DNA of 64,000 bases from Clostridia bacterium. GTDB lineage: Bacteria > Bacillota > Clostridia > Oscillospirales > Acutalibacteraceae. Positions 50,262 to 58,768 of this stretch are shown here, piece after piece. The stretch lies in contig JAGALQ010000020.1 in NCBI GenBank assembly GCA_017625095.1, positions 94,297 to 158,296 on the forward strand, given 5' to 3'. A program made the position numbers and the translations under genes. Position 1 is the stretch's first letter. The number at the start of each line of letters is the position of its first letter. The notes under the pieces were generated by a model. It did not search any database. It was not told where the DNA came from and saw only the letters and a list, made by a program, of their open reading frames with translations.

Positions 50262-50486
50262 GATATATTTGCCTTACGGCAAATGCGATATAATTTCAGT
50301 TTCTGAAATTGCGATATAGGCTCGTTACACTCGCCTGCGATATGATATAAATCCCTCGTTTTTTGACATATGCCTGCGGCGTATGTCAAAAAACATATCG
50401 CGCCGAAGGCATATCGCGTTGCGAAGCAACATATCGAAAATCCCGCAAGGGATTTATATCGCGTAAAAACGCAAAGCGTTTTTACA
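50262..50486. repeat. Hairpin-module array 3 (GCGATAT/ATATCGC spacers) with a long central stem
   Basis: Modules: TTGCCTTACGGCAA, AATTTCAG/CTGAAATT (50292-50310), AGGC/GCCT, a long central stem of about 17 bp (GTTTTTTGACATATGCC and its complement, about 50359-50395), GCCGAAGGC, GTTGCGAAGCAAC (50418-50430), ATCCC/GGGAT and GTAAAAACGC/GCGTTTTTAC. The spacer is CGATAT on the left and ATATCG on the right. A second, nested inverted repeat (GATATAAATCCC at about 50344 and its complement at 50449-50460) brackets the right half. It lies between the Ldh gene stop and the malic enzyme start. Confidence 0.85.
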
Positions 50487-51593
50487 TTATTCCCACGGGA
50501 ACTTATAATCGAGCTTGAGGTCATCACGGACCTTATTGAATTCAGCCTGGACAGACTCGTTTATCGGCACGCCGCTGTCCTTACGCTGCTGCCAGACATT
50601 CCACTCTTTTTCACCTGCAGTGTAGATGTGGTCGTGACCGGGCTGTTTCTTGGAAGCGCGGACAGAGCGGATGATATCGCCTGACTTCTTACGGCATACG
50701 TCCTCGCCGAGGAAGTGGTCTGTATCGATTGCGATGAAGAAATGGCCGAGGTGGTAGGGACGGATGTTGCCGTTTTCGTCTTTACCGTCGAGAGCCTTGC
50801 CGTACCAGCCATCCTGAAGAACAGCAGAGAGCATCTCAACTACCATTGCGTAGCCGTAGCCCTTGTAGCCGCCGAGGTCTTCACCGATACCGCCGAGAGT
50901 TGTGAGAGCAGCTGTGCCGCCGCGGATCTTCTTGAGCGCAACGCCTGCATCGCCTTCAACGGGGTTACCGTCGGTGTCGATGATTGTACCGGGATGGACA
51001 TCCTCGCCGATACGCTCGTAGTATTCAACCTTACCGTTCTGTGTGATTGAAGAAGCGCAGTCAATATTGAAATCAAAATCCTCATCTGTGGGGATACCGA
51101 TTGTAAGCGGATTTGTGCCGAACATACCCTCAACACCGAAAGTAGGAGCAACAGAGGGACGTGCGTTGGTGCCTGTGAATCCGATACAGCCTGCTTTTGT
51201 TGCCATTGTTGAGTAGTAGCCTGCAATACCGTAGTGGCAGGAGTTGCGTACAACAACCATACCCATACCGTATTCCTTAGCCTTTGCAATAGCCATGCTC
51301 ATCGCTTTGTATCCGATAACCTGACCCATACCGTGGTGACCGTCAACAACAGCTGTTGTGGGGGTCTCCTTGATGATTTCAAAGTTTGTTACGGGCTGCT
51401 GGATGCCTGCATTGATTCTGTCGATGTAGATGGGCTTGAAGCGGTTACAGCCGTGTGATTCGATGCCGCGTCTGTCAGACTCGAGCAGAACGTCAACAAC
51501 AATCTCTGCATCCTCTTCGGGAACGCCGACGCCCATAAACGCATCTTTTGTGAAATCGTGCAGCGTTTTCCAATCAAGTACTACCTTTGCCAT
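50487..51593 (-). CDS. Malate/L-lactate dehydrogenase family oxidoreductase (Ldh/MDH2 type)
   Basis: 368 aa. The block LLESDRRGIESHGCNRF (about residues 30-50, with the catalytic His), VVRNSCHYGIAGYYSTMA (about 125) and GCIGFTGTNARPSVAPTFG place it in the type 2 malate/lactate/ureidoglycolate dehydrogenase family, which has a fold unlike classical LDH. ATLGGIGEDLGGYKGYGYAMVVEMLS is the conserved cofactor region. It is a cytosolic NAD(P)-dependent oxidoreductase; malate is the best guess because a malic enzyme gene follows. AAGGAG precedes the start. The last codons (TTCCCGTGGGAA) form a small perfect palindrome at the edge of array 3. Confidence 0.88.
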   Translation of the reverse strand: MAKVVLDWKTLHDFTKDAFMGVGVPEEDAEIVVDVLLESDRRGIESHGCNRFKPIYIDRINAGIQQPVTNFEIIKETPTTAVVDGHHGMGQVIGYKAMSMAIAKAKEYGMGMVVVRNSCHYGIAGYYSTMATKAGCIGFTGTNARPSVAPTFGVEGMFGTNPLTIGIPTDEDFDFNIDCASSITQNGKVEYYERIGEDVHPGTIIDTDGNPVEGDAGVALKKIRGGTAALTTLGGIGEDLGGYKGYGYAMVVEMLSAVLQDGWYGKALDGKDENGNIRPYHLGHFFIAIDTDHFLGEDVCRKKSGDIIRSVRASKKQPGHDHIYTAGEKEWNVWQQRKDSGVPINESVQAEFNKVRDDLKLDYKFPWE

Positions 51594-51635
51594 ATTTGTA
51601 CACTCCTTAAAAAATGTTTATTAATTTGTTGATAA

Positions 51636-51880
51636 CGAATCGATTTATCGATTCAAATCATGTTGCGATAGCAACAAATCACGGCGGTTACGCCAAATCA
51701 TGCGAAGCAAATAATTATTAAAACACAAAGACGATGGCATATAATTTCCTCGGTACTACCATCTTTGTTTTGTGTATCGATTTAATTAATGATTTGCCTT
51801 ACGGCATGATTTGATTTTTTGAAAAATCATGATTTGCAAAATTATATTTTGCATGATTTGCGTTTTTTAAAACGCATTGT
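51636..51880. repeat. Hairpin-module array (AAATCATG/CATGATTTG spacers), two arms
   Basis: Left arm: GAATCGATTTATCGATTC, GTTGCGATAGCAAC (51662-51675), GGCGGTTACGCC and GCGAAGC with AAATCATG-type spacers. Centre: an imperfect inverted repeat ACAAAGACGATGG...CCATCTTTGT (about 51725-51775). Right arm: GCCTTACGGC, GATTTTTTGAAAAATC, GCAAAATTATATTTTGC and GCGTTTTTTAAAACGC with CATGATTTG spacers. It fills the gap between glpK and the Ldh gene. The right-arm modules GCAAAAT...TTTTGC and GCGTT...AACGC also occur, inverted in order, in the left arm of the 32669 array. Confidence 0.85.
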
Positions 51881-51885
51881 TTAAT

Positions 51886-53397
51886 TTATTCTTCGGGGTC
51901 TTCCCAATTCTTCGCTCTTTCAACAGCCTTTTTCCAGCCCTTGTAGAGCCTGTCACGCTCAGCCTCGTCCATCTTCGGGAGGAACACGGTATCAACCTCG
52001 CGGTTGTTTTCGATTTCGGCTGTATCCTTCCAGTATCCGACACAAAGACCTGCAAGATATGCAGCACCGAGTGCCGTTGTTTCAACAGTTTTGGGTCTGT
52101 CAACCTTTGTGCGTATCATATCTGCCTGAATCTGCATCATAATATCGCTGACGGATGCGCCGCCGTCAACTCTCAGCTCGCTGAGCTCAATGCCTGAATC
52201 GGCTGTCATTGCCTCGAGCAGATCTGTCATCTGGTAAGTTATGCTCTCAAGCACCGCACGGCAGAAGTGTGCGCGGTTGACACCGCGGGTCAGACCGACG
52301 ATGCATCCTCTTGCATACATATCCCAATAGGGGGCACCGAGACCCGTGAAAGCAGGAACAAGATAAATTCCGTTTGCATTGTCGACAGTTTCGGCAAGCT
52401 CGTCACATCGGCGTGCCGTATCAACCATATGAAGCTCATCACGCAGCCACTTGATAACACTGCCTGCGTTGAAGGCTGAGCCTTCGAGAGCGTATTCGAC
52501 CTTATCGCCGATACCCCACGCAACACCCGAGAGCAGGTTGCTCTTTGAATGAACGCGTGTTTCGCCCGTATTCATAAGCAGGAAACAGCCTGTGCCGTAG
52601 GTGTTTTTTGCCTGACCGGGGTTGAAACAGCCCTGACCGAAAAGTGCGGCAGGCTGGTCACCGATTGCACCGCATATCGGCACACCTGCAAGCGCCTCAA
52701 GACCGAGGATACCTGCGGCAACATCGCCGTAATGCATACTTGACGGCACTGCCTTGGGAAGTATAGACATCGGCACACCGAGCTTGTCGCAGAGGTATTC
52801 ATCCCAGCAGAGCTTGTCAACATCAAACAGCATTGTACGCGAAGCGTTGGAGTAGTCCGTTACGTGGGCTTTGCCGCCCGTAAGATTCCAGATAAGCCAG
52901 GTTTCAACCGTACCGAAAAGGAGATTGCCCTCATCGGCAAGCTGCTTTGCAGCGGGTACGTTATCGAGAATCCATTTTATTTTTGTGCCCGAAAAATAGG
53001 CATCTATCAGCAGACCCGTATGGTCCTTGATATATCCGTCAAGCCCGTCCGCCTTGAGCTTTTCGCAGTAATCCGCTGTGCGGCGGCACTGCCATACGAT
53101 TGCGTTATAAACAGGCTTGCCCGTTGTTTTATCCCAGAGGATTGTTGTTTCACGCTGATTTGTGATACCGATAGCCTTTATTTCTTCGGGCTTTACGGTG
53201 CCCTTTGCAAAAAGAGCCGTTATCGAGTGAAACTGACTGAAAAGGATTTCCATCGGGTCGTGTTCAACCCAGCCGGCCTGAGGATATATCTGCTCAAATT
53301 CGTTTTGTGCGCTTGCGACAATCCTGCCGCACCTGTCAAAAGCAATCGCCCTTGAGCTTGTTGTGCCCTGGTCGAGTGCAAGAATATATTCTGCCAT
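51886..53397 (-). CDS. glpK: Glycerol kinase
   Basis: 503 aa from ATG at 53397, chosen because AGGATG lies six bases upstream; an in-frame ATG at 53406 has none. The N-terminal ALDQGTTSSRAIAFD (phosphate-1 loop), NQRETTILWDKTTGKPVYNAIVWQ, and the C-terminal ELRVDGGASVSDIMMQIQAD and ALGAAYLAGL blocks are characteristic of GlpK in the FGGY family. It phosphorylates glycerol to glycerol-3-phosphate. It is expressed from its own promoter at 53433-53461. No glpF or glpD is visible nearby. Confidence 0.97.
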   Translation of the reverse strand: MAEYILALDQGTTSSRAIAFDRCGRIVASAQNEFEQIYPQAGWVEHDPMEILFSQFHSITALFAKGTVKPEEIKAIGITNQRETTILWDKTTGKPVYNAIVWQCRRTADYCEKLKADGLDGYIKDHTGLLIDAYFSGTKIKWILDNVPAAKQLADEGNLLFGTVETWLIWNLTGGKAHVTDYSNASRTMLFDVDKLCWDEYLCDKLGVPMSILPKAVPSSMHYGDVAAGILGLEALAGVPICGAIGDQPAALFGQGCFNPGQAKNTYGTGCFLLMNTGETRVHSKSNLLSGVAWGIGDKVEYALEGSAFNAGSVIKWLRDELHMVDTARRCDELAETVDNANGIYLVPAFTGLGAPYWDMYARGCIVGLTRGVNRAHFCRAVLESITYQMTDLLEAMTADSGIELSELRVDGGASVSDIMMQIQADMIRTKVDRPKTVETTALGAAYLAGLCVGYWKDTAEIENNREVDTVFLPKMDEAERDRLYKGWKKAVERAKNWEDPEE

Positions 53398-53432
53398 TGC
53401 CGTCATCCTTTCTCACTGTCTTTGTACACTTT

Positions 53433-53461
53433 ATAATACTACAAATATTTTGTACAGTCAA
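53433..53461 (-). promoter_or_regulatory. Promoter of glpK
   Basis: On the minus strand TTGACT (53456-53461) and TATTAT (53433-53438) are 17 bp apart, about 35 bp upstream of the ATG at 53397. Two TGTACA words flank the -10 region and could be an operator. Confidence 0.65.
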
Positions 53462-53578
53462 TCAAATAATATGTTAACTATTTTATGTTTACCGAAACAT
53501 TACGATAAACCTTTTTCGTTTTTTCTGCAGTTGAAAATTCGCCTTTTATCAACCTTATCCTTGCACCGATTTTAAAAA

Positions 53579-53614
53579 ACGGACGCGGCGGAAAACAAAT
53601 CCGCTCACGTCCGT
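53579..53614 (-). terminator. Intrinsic terminator after the GH106-like gene
   Basis: ACGGACG and CGTCCGT, with an inner GCGGA/TCCGC stem, are followed on the minus strand by TTTTTTAAAA. Confidence 0.8.
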
Positions 53615-53627
53615 GAAAAATCAAGTA

Positions 53628-56600
53628 TTATTCAAATTTTACAAGGGTCGGTGCGGTGGTAATTCCGCTCGGCTTGACGTTGTATTCGTATGAAAAACGT
53701 GTGCCCTTACGTCTCCAGGCATCGGGACCGTACCAACGTGCGGCAGGGTCTGCCATATGCAAGGAGGCAAAGGTGTTGTAGCGGTTGCCGAAAGCGGTGA
53801 TTTCAACAAGGTGTTTGCCCTTGCTGAGCTTGCCGAGAGGCGCTGTATATGGAGAAAGGGCAACCGTACCCATACGCACACCGTCAACGCTGACTGTACA
53901 GACAGGCTGTGTAAAATGCGGAATCATAACGCTCAGCTCTTCATCATTGCCCTCAACAACGCACTTGTATGTGACATTGCCGCCGTAGAACGGCAGACCC
54001 TGACGGGTCCAGTCGCCGAACTCAAGCTCTCTGACAGGAGCTGTGACGGTGTATGTTCTGCCCTTGAGCTCAACGCCGAAATCACCGAGGAGGTAGACCG
54101 CTTCAAGCGTTGAAACCTTGCCGAAGGAGCGCGAAACAATGATTGTGTTCTCGCCCTTTTCGAGCTTGCCGAGACTTACTGTTTCGATTGAATCGTCAAC
54201 ATATATGCCTGTTTTAATCATATCGACAGCTTTGCCGTTGAAGGTGATTGTGCTCTTGTCGAAATCCTCGAGCGCAAGTGCTACCTTTTCAACCTCGACC
54301 TCGGAATTGATAACGTATTTCAAGTCGACCGTTTCGGTATCCTCCTGCTTGCCGAAGAGCCACGGCTGAGCACCGCCTGCGATTGCGTTGTGCATTTTCA
54401 GTTCCTTCTTCAGAGTGTCGCAGATGCGGAGAATCTCTTCGTTTGCGCGCCACTCACCGCCGTTCAGTCTGTATTCGGGCATATCGAGCAGCACAACGTT
54501 GGGCTCTGCAAGCTCAATCTCCGATACAGACGGAAGAAGACCGACGCTGACACGCTTTTTCTTCTGTATGGGCTTTGCATCTGATCTGCCGGGAATCAGC
54601 TTGAGCAGAACGCTGTCGTGATCGTAAAGCTCAAGCTCAACAAAAGTGTCGCCGAGGTTGTAATCAGCGGCAAGAGTTGTAACCGAGCCGTCCATTGTGT
54701 TCCAGAGTTCGGGCACATATTCGCCCTTAAGGCGGAGTGTATAAGTCTCGCTTGCACAGTCATAATGCTCCGACTTGTGGTTGATGGGAGCAATGAACAA
54801 CCAGCGGTGGTCACCCTCCTGACGCAGCTGATACATATGGTTTGTCGTGCGCTCACCGTCATCCTCACGAAGGTCAATTTCGCGGTTTGCATCAAGTGCG
54901 TTTATGAGCTGAATTTTTGACCAGCCGACAACGGTTGAATCCGCCGCAAACGCCTTGCCTGCGTCACTTTCGAGAGCATCAACATACTCGGGCAGATCGC
55001 CTGCAAAGATAACCTTGCCGCCGTTTGCGCTGAAGTTTCTGAGGAAATCGAGCGTGGTCGAACGGATTGTGAGAAGGCTGGGCACGATGATTGTATCGTA
55101 CTGCATTCTGCCGACCTTTGTGCCGTCCGCCTGAGCAGGAAGGTTGGCTTCACAGATAAAGTTGAAATCAATGAGGTTATAGAGCAGCCAATCGGTAAGC
55201 TGCATAAAACGGTCGTTCATCTCTTTACGGATTGCTGCCGTCTGCTCCTTAGGACCGAAGCGCAGCCAGTAGCTCTCAATCGGATGAATGACACCGACAC
55301 GCACAACGGGATTGCCCCTTGTCATAGCGGTGTTGACACGTGCAAAATGATCCTCGATATAGGGATATTCCTTATACCACGGTGACTGATGACCGATGCA
55401 GGCAGGATAGTCGCGCTTTGCCTCACCCTTCATTGAAACCCAGTAGAGATGGGGCACACGAACGGTAACGCCGAGCACAGCCTGCCAGTCACCCTGAAGC
55501 TTGTGACCCGTAAACTTGAAATCCCAGCCGGTTACGCCGTAAAGCTCGCTGAGCATACCCTCTCTGCCATACTGATGTACTGCGGACTGACACTGCTTAG
55601 CGGTTGTGAACTCCCTGCTGTCGCAGAGCATATCAATACCGGGCAGACCGAAGCCGCGGTAAGAGCGCATACAGTCACCGACTGCGGCATTCTGACTTTC
55701 AAGGCTCGGCTCCTCCATCATATGACCTGTAAGCATAATGCCGTTTTTGTCGCACCAGCCACCGATATTATCGGCAAATGCCTGAGCAAAACGCTCTGCA
55801 ATATGGTCGTGATAGTGATATCTTGTAACCGAAACCTTGCCGTCGGGAAGCTCCCAGAAAAGCTCGGGCAATTTATCGAAAAGCTCCTCGCCGTACATCT
55901 CGCGGTAGGTGTCGGCAAAGTCGGTTGTGTAGGGCAGGAAAGCATCCGTGTCGCCGATTGCCTTGCCGAACATCTTCTTACGTGCAACCTGCGGCTCATC
56001 GGTAAATATTGCAGGAACAGCCTCGCCGAAATCGTCACCGATACACTCTTTATATCGCTCGTGTGTTGTGTTGATGAAGTCGGTTATAGCCTCGGGCGAC
56101 AGCGTATCGACATAAGACTGCAGGTTGAACCAATCGGATTCGCCCTGTGTTTCGCAGTAGGCATACCAGCAGTTATCGCTCTGCTCATCATCCGCAAGGC
56201 GGCGGTATGAGGCAAGGCAGCCGTTATCGTCAAGCTCAACCTCATAGCGTGCAAGCAGATAACCGTTTTCCTCACGCACAGCGTTTGCCGAAGAATCGTT
56301 TGACGAAGCCTTACCCGAGCCGTAACCACGGCGTGTGAAGAGCAGATATTTCTCTCTGTTCTCTTTCTTCTTTGTGACGTATCCGCCTGCAAAACCTGAC
56401 GGCCACTTATCCTCATCATAAAGCCAGGCAAGCATCTTCTTATCCTTTGCGGTTTTAACACTGCCTTTGATGAGATTCATAAAATCGTCCGAAAGATACT
56501 CGGTTGACATACCGACACGAACGTGCATATGAAAGCCGCCGAATCCCATATCCTGCATATATCCGATTTCTCGGTCGAGAAGCTCCTGATTGATCTCACA

Positions 56601-56693
56601 GTTCCACGCCCAGAAAGGTGTTGCGCGGTATTCGCTGGTGGGGTTGAGAAACAGATCCTGAGTCATCGGAGCGCTGTTCTTTTTGTAAAGCAT
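53628..56693 (-). CDS. Large cytosolic glycoside hydrolase, GH106-like (putative alpha-L-rhamnosidase)
   Basis: 1021 aa, no signal peptide. The N-terminal barrel begins PFWAWNCEINQELLDREIGYMQDMGFGGFHMHVRVG and continues WLYDEDKWPSGFAGGYV, a pattern shared with GH106 alpha-L-rhamnosidases and related uncharacterised enzymes that use a calcium-bound carboxylate. DEPQVARK, HDHIAERFAQAFADNIGGWCDK, GHMMEE and SELYGVTGWDFKF hold further conserved acidic residues. The C-terminal 350 residues are beta-sandwich modules (KALEDFDKSTITFNG..., FHMADPAARWYGPDAWRR). It probably trims imported plant or host oligosaccharides. It is divergently transcribed from the GH127 gene, with overlapping promoters. Assignment to a family is from memory of conserved blocks. 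Confidence 0.7.
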   Translation of the reverse strand: MLYKKNSAPMTQDLFLNPTSEYRATPFWAWNCEINQELLDREIGYMQDMGFGGFHMHVRVGMSTEYLSDDFMNLIKGSVKTAKDKKMLAWLYDEDKWPSGFAGGYVTKKKENREKYLLFTRRGYGSGKASSNDSSANAVREENGYLLARYEVELDDNGCLASYRRLADDEQSDNCWYAYCETQGESDWFNLQSYVDTLSPEAITDFINTTHERYKECIGDDFGEAVPAIFTDEPQVARKKMFGKAIGDTDAFLPYTTDFADTYREMYGEELFDKLPELFWELPDGKVSVTRYHYHDHIAERFAQAFADNIGGWCDKNGIMLTGHMMEEPSLESQNAAVGDCMRSYRGFGLPGIDMLCDSREFTTAKQCQSAVHQYGREGMLSELYGVTGWDFKFTGHKLQGDWQAVLGVTVRVPHLYWVSMKGEAKRDYPACIGHQSPWYKEYPYIEDHFARVNTAMTRGNPVVRVGVIHPIESYWLRFGPKEQTAAIRKEMNDRFMQLTDWLLYNLIDFNFICEANLPAQADGTKVGRMQYDTIIVPSLLTIRSTTLDFLRNFSANGGKVIFAGDLPEYVDALESDAGKAFAADSTVVGWSKIQLINALDANREIDLREDDGERTTNHMYQLRQEGDHRWLFIAPINHKSEHYDCASETYTLRLKGEYVPELWNTMDGSVTTLAADYNLGDTFVELELYDHDSVLLKLIPGRSDAKPIQKKKRVSVGLLPSVSEIELAEPNVVLLDMPEYRLNGGEWRANEEILRICDTLKKELKMHNAIAGGAQPWLFGKQEDTETVDLKYVINSEVEVEKVALALEDFDKSTITFNGKAVDMIKTGIYVDDSIETVSLGKLEKGENTIIVSRSFGKVSTLEAVYLLGDFGVELKGRTYTVTAPVRELEFGDWTRQGLPFYGGNVTYKCVVEGNDEELSVMIPHFTQPVCTVSVDGVRMGTVALSPYTAPLGKLSKGKHLVEITAFGNRYNTFASLHMADPAARWYGPDAWRRKGTRFSYEYNVKPSGITTAPTLVKFE

Positions 56694-56722
56694 AAATTAA
56701 CCTCCCGATTTTGTAAAAATAT

Positions 56723-56737
56723 CCGTTGACAAAACGG
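56723..56737. promoter_or_regulatory. Possible operator overlapping the GH127 promoter
   Basis: CCGTT (56723-56727) and AACGG (56733-56737) form a 5-bp inverted repeat with a 5-bp centre that overlaps the -35 box of the rightward promoter (56726-56731). A dimeric regulator bound here could block it and affect the leftward promoter 20 bp away. No regulator gene is in view. Confidence 0.35.
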
Positions 56738-56754
56738 TTTATCTTCTATATAGT
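56726..56754 (+). promoter_or_regulatory. Promoter of the GH127-acyltransferase direction
   Basis: Perfect TTGACA (56726-56731) and TATAGT (56749-56754) with a 17-bp spacer, 75 bp upstream of the ATG at 56829. Confidence 0.7.
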
Positions 56755-56755
56755 T

Positions 56756-56784
56756 ATATTAGATTATTATATTATATTTGTCAA
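56756..56784 (-). promoter_or_regulatory. Promoter of the GH106-like gene
   Basis: Perfect TTGACA (56779-56784) and TAATAT (56756-56761) on the minus strand with a 17-bp spacer. Its -10 box lies one base from the -10 box of the opposing GH127 promoter, so the two polymerases would collide or exclude each other. Confidence 0.7.
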
Positions 56785-56828
56785 ATATATTTTTAGCAAA
56801 AACTAACAAATAAAAGGAGAGCGATCCG

Positions 56829-58628
56829 ATGTATGCCAAAAGTAAAACCGTTGCATTAAAAAACACTGCAGTCAACGGTGGCTTCTGGGCTGACAGACAA
56901 AAGCTCAACCGCGAGGTAACAATCCACAGCGTTTACGACCGATTCAAGGACACGGGACGCTTCGATGCTTTTAAGCTCGACTGGAAAGAGGGCGACCCGA
57001 ATCAGCCTCACATCTTCTGGGATTCTGACATTGCAAAATGGATGGAAAGCGCCGCATACATAATCGAAAAAAATCCGTCGGCAGACCTTGAAAAAATTAT
57101 TGACGAGGTTGTTGACCTGATTGAAAAAAACAGATGGGATGACGGATATTTCAACATCTGCTACACGCTTTTTCAGCCTGATGACCGCTTTACAGCCCGA
57201 TACGACCACGAGCTTTACTGCGCAGGTCACCTGATGGAGGCTGCCGTTGCCTACTACAACGCAACGGGCAAGGACAAATTCCTCCGCATTATGTGCGACT
57301 ATGCCGATATGATCGAAAAGGCTTTCGTCACAGAGAAATGGGCAGAGTTTGAAACTCCGGGTCACGAGGAAATCGAGCTCGCACTCGTAAAGCTCTGGAA
57401 GACAACGGGCGAAAAACGCTACCTTGAGCTGAGCCGCCACTTTGTAGATATACGCGGCACTGAGAACGATACCTACACCCAGGCACATATGCCCGTCAGA
57501 GAGCAGGAGGACGCAGTCGGCCACAGCGTGCGCGCGGTTTACCTCTACTGTGCAATGGCGGACCTTGCCGCCGCTTACGGCGACGAAACACTTTTCAACG
57601 CGGCAGACAAGCTCTTTGACTCAATGGCAAAGAAGCGTATGTACATCACGGGCGGCATCGGCCAGACCTGCGTGGGCGAAGCCTTCCTCGGCGATTATGA
57701 CCTGCCCGAAACCTCATCCTACTGCGAAACCTGCGCAGACATCGGTCTGATTCTTTTTGCACAGCGTATGTACGCAATAAAGCCCGACCGCAAATATGCC
57801 GACATTGCAGAGCTCGCGCTCTATAACGGCTTCCTCTGCGGACTTTCACTTGACGGCAAGGCATTCTTTTACGATAACTCAATTGAGGTTGACCTGACGG
57901 GTATCAACAACCCGCACGACAACCGCCACAGACCCTTCTACCCGATAACACAGCGCCTTGAGGTATTCAGCTGCTCCTGCTGTCCTCCCAACGTCACAAG
58001 GCTGATTGCCTCGGCAGGTGAGCTTGCCTGCTCGGCAAATGAGGATACACTCTGGCTTCACCAGTTTATCGACGGTAAGTTTGAGGACGGCGGCAAAAAA
58101 ATAAAACTTGAAACCGCTTATCCCGATGACGGCGCAATGAAAATCACCTGCTCGGGCGATTTCAGGCTGGCGCTCCGCCTGCCCTCCTGGTGCAGAAGCT
58201 ACACACTGAGCAAGGATGCGCAGGTAAGCGACGACGGTTACATTTATCTTGATGTCACCGACGGTGAAGTAATCTGCTACACGCTCGATATGCCCGTCAG
58301 ATTTGTTCAGGCAAACAGAAAGGTGCGCCAGTGTGCAGGCAGACTTGCCGTACAGCGCGGACCGATTGTATACTGCGCAGAGGGTGTGGATAATCCCCTG
58401 CCCCTCCGCGGACTTTACGTTGACCCGAAAGCTCCTGCCGCACTCGGCAAGGACAGCATACTCGGACTTACAACAGTTGAGCTTGACGGCTTTATGCAAA
58501 AGGAAAATGACGAGCTTTATTTCGACTATGACGAGGAACTTATTCCGCAGAAAATCAAGCTCATTCCTTACTACGCCTACGCCAACAGAGGAGAAACAGA
58601 TATGCTTATCTGGCTTACAAAGAAATAA
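56829..58628 (+). CDS. GH127 beta-L-arabinofuranosidase-like enzyme
   Basis: 599 aa, no signal peptide. The (alpha/alpha)6-barrel start KNTAVNGGFWADRQKLNREVT and DLIEKNRWDDGYFNICYT are family features. The zinc site and nucleophile characteristic of GH127 are present: GEAFLGDYDLPETSSYCETCA (Glu and Cys about 297-301) and FSCSCCPPNVTRLIAS with Cys382, Cys384 and Cys385, where the equivalent of the known catalytic cysteine (Cys417 of HypBA1) is Cys384. The C-terminal beta-domain has VQRGPIVYCAEGVDNP. The family cleaves beta-L-arabinofuranosides from hydroxyproline-rich or arabinan glycans. AAAGGAG precedes the ATG. Confidence 0.93.
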   Translation: MYAKSKTVALKNTAVNGGFWADRQKLNREVTIHSVYDRFKDTGRFDAFKLDWKEGDPNQPHIFWDSDIAKWMESAAYIIEKNPSADLEKIIDEVVDLIEKNRWDDGYFNICYTLFQPDDRFTARYDHELYCAGHLMEAAVAYYNATGKDKFLRIMCDYADMIEKAFVTEKWAEFETPGHEEIELALVKLWKTTGEKRYLELSRHFVDIRGTENDTYTQAHMPVREQEDAVGHSVRAVYLYCAMADLAAAYGDETLFNAADKLFDSMAKKRMYITGGIGQTCVGEAFLGDYDLPETSSYCETCADIGLILFAQRMYAIKPDRKYADIAELALYNGFLCGLSLDGKAFFYDNSIEVDLTGINNPHDNRHRPFYPITQRLEVFSCSCCPPNVTRLIASAGELACSANEDTLWLHQFIDGKFEDGGKKIKLETAYPDDGAMKITCSGDFRLALRLPSWCRSYTLSKDAQVSDDGYIYLDVTDGEVICYTLDMPVRFVQANRKVRQCAGRLAVQRGPIVYCAEGVDNPLPLRGLYVDPKAPAALGKDSILGLTTVELDGFMQKENDELYFDYDEELIPQKIKLIPYYAYANRGETDMLIWLTKK

Positions 58629-58632
58629 GAAA

Positions 58633-58688
58633 GTCATCCGAAAGAAGTGATTGATTCCGAAAGATTCTTCGCTGACGCTCAGAATGAC
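58633..58688. repeat. Dispersed GTCAT...ATGAC repeat, short copy
   Basis: Starts GTCATCCGAAAGAAG and ends GATTCTTCGCTGACGCTCAG plus AATGAC; related to 39721-39790 but about 14 bp shorter. It begins only 5 bp after the GH127 stop. The following bases (58700-58745) hold short direct repeats of GAATTGC. Confidence 0.65.
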
Positions 58689-58768
58689 ATATAACGTTTC
58701 AAATTACAACTAATTGCGCATTTCGAATTGCGAATTGCGAATTTATAAACAGAGAGGACTTAAAAACT

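Noticed and set aside
50262-50486. Arrays as tandem intrinsic terminators
   Set aside because: Stems lack T-tracts and occur as strings of up to nine; the flanking genes have proper terminators elsewhere (for example 48997-49027).
55449-56210. 253-codon frame opposite the GH106-like gene
   Set aside because: Antisense to a well-supported coding region; no ribosome binding site or recognisable domain.
57879-58637. 252-codon frame opposite GH127
   Set aside because: Antisense to the conserved GH127 catalytic region; composition typical of a shadow frame.
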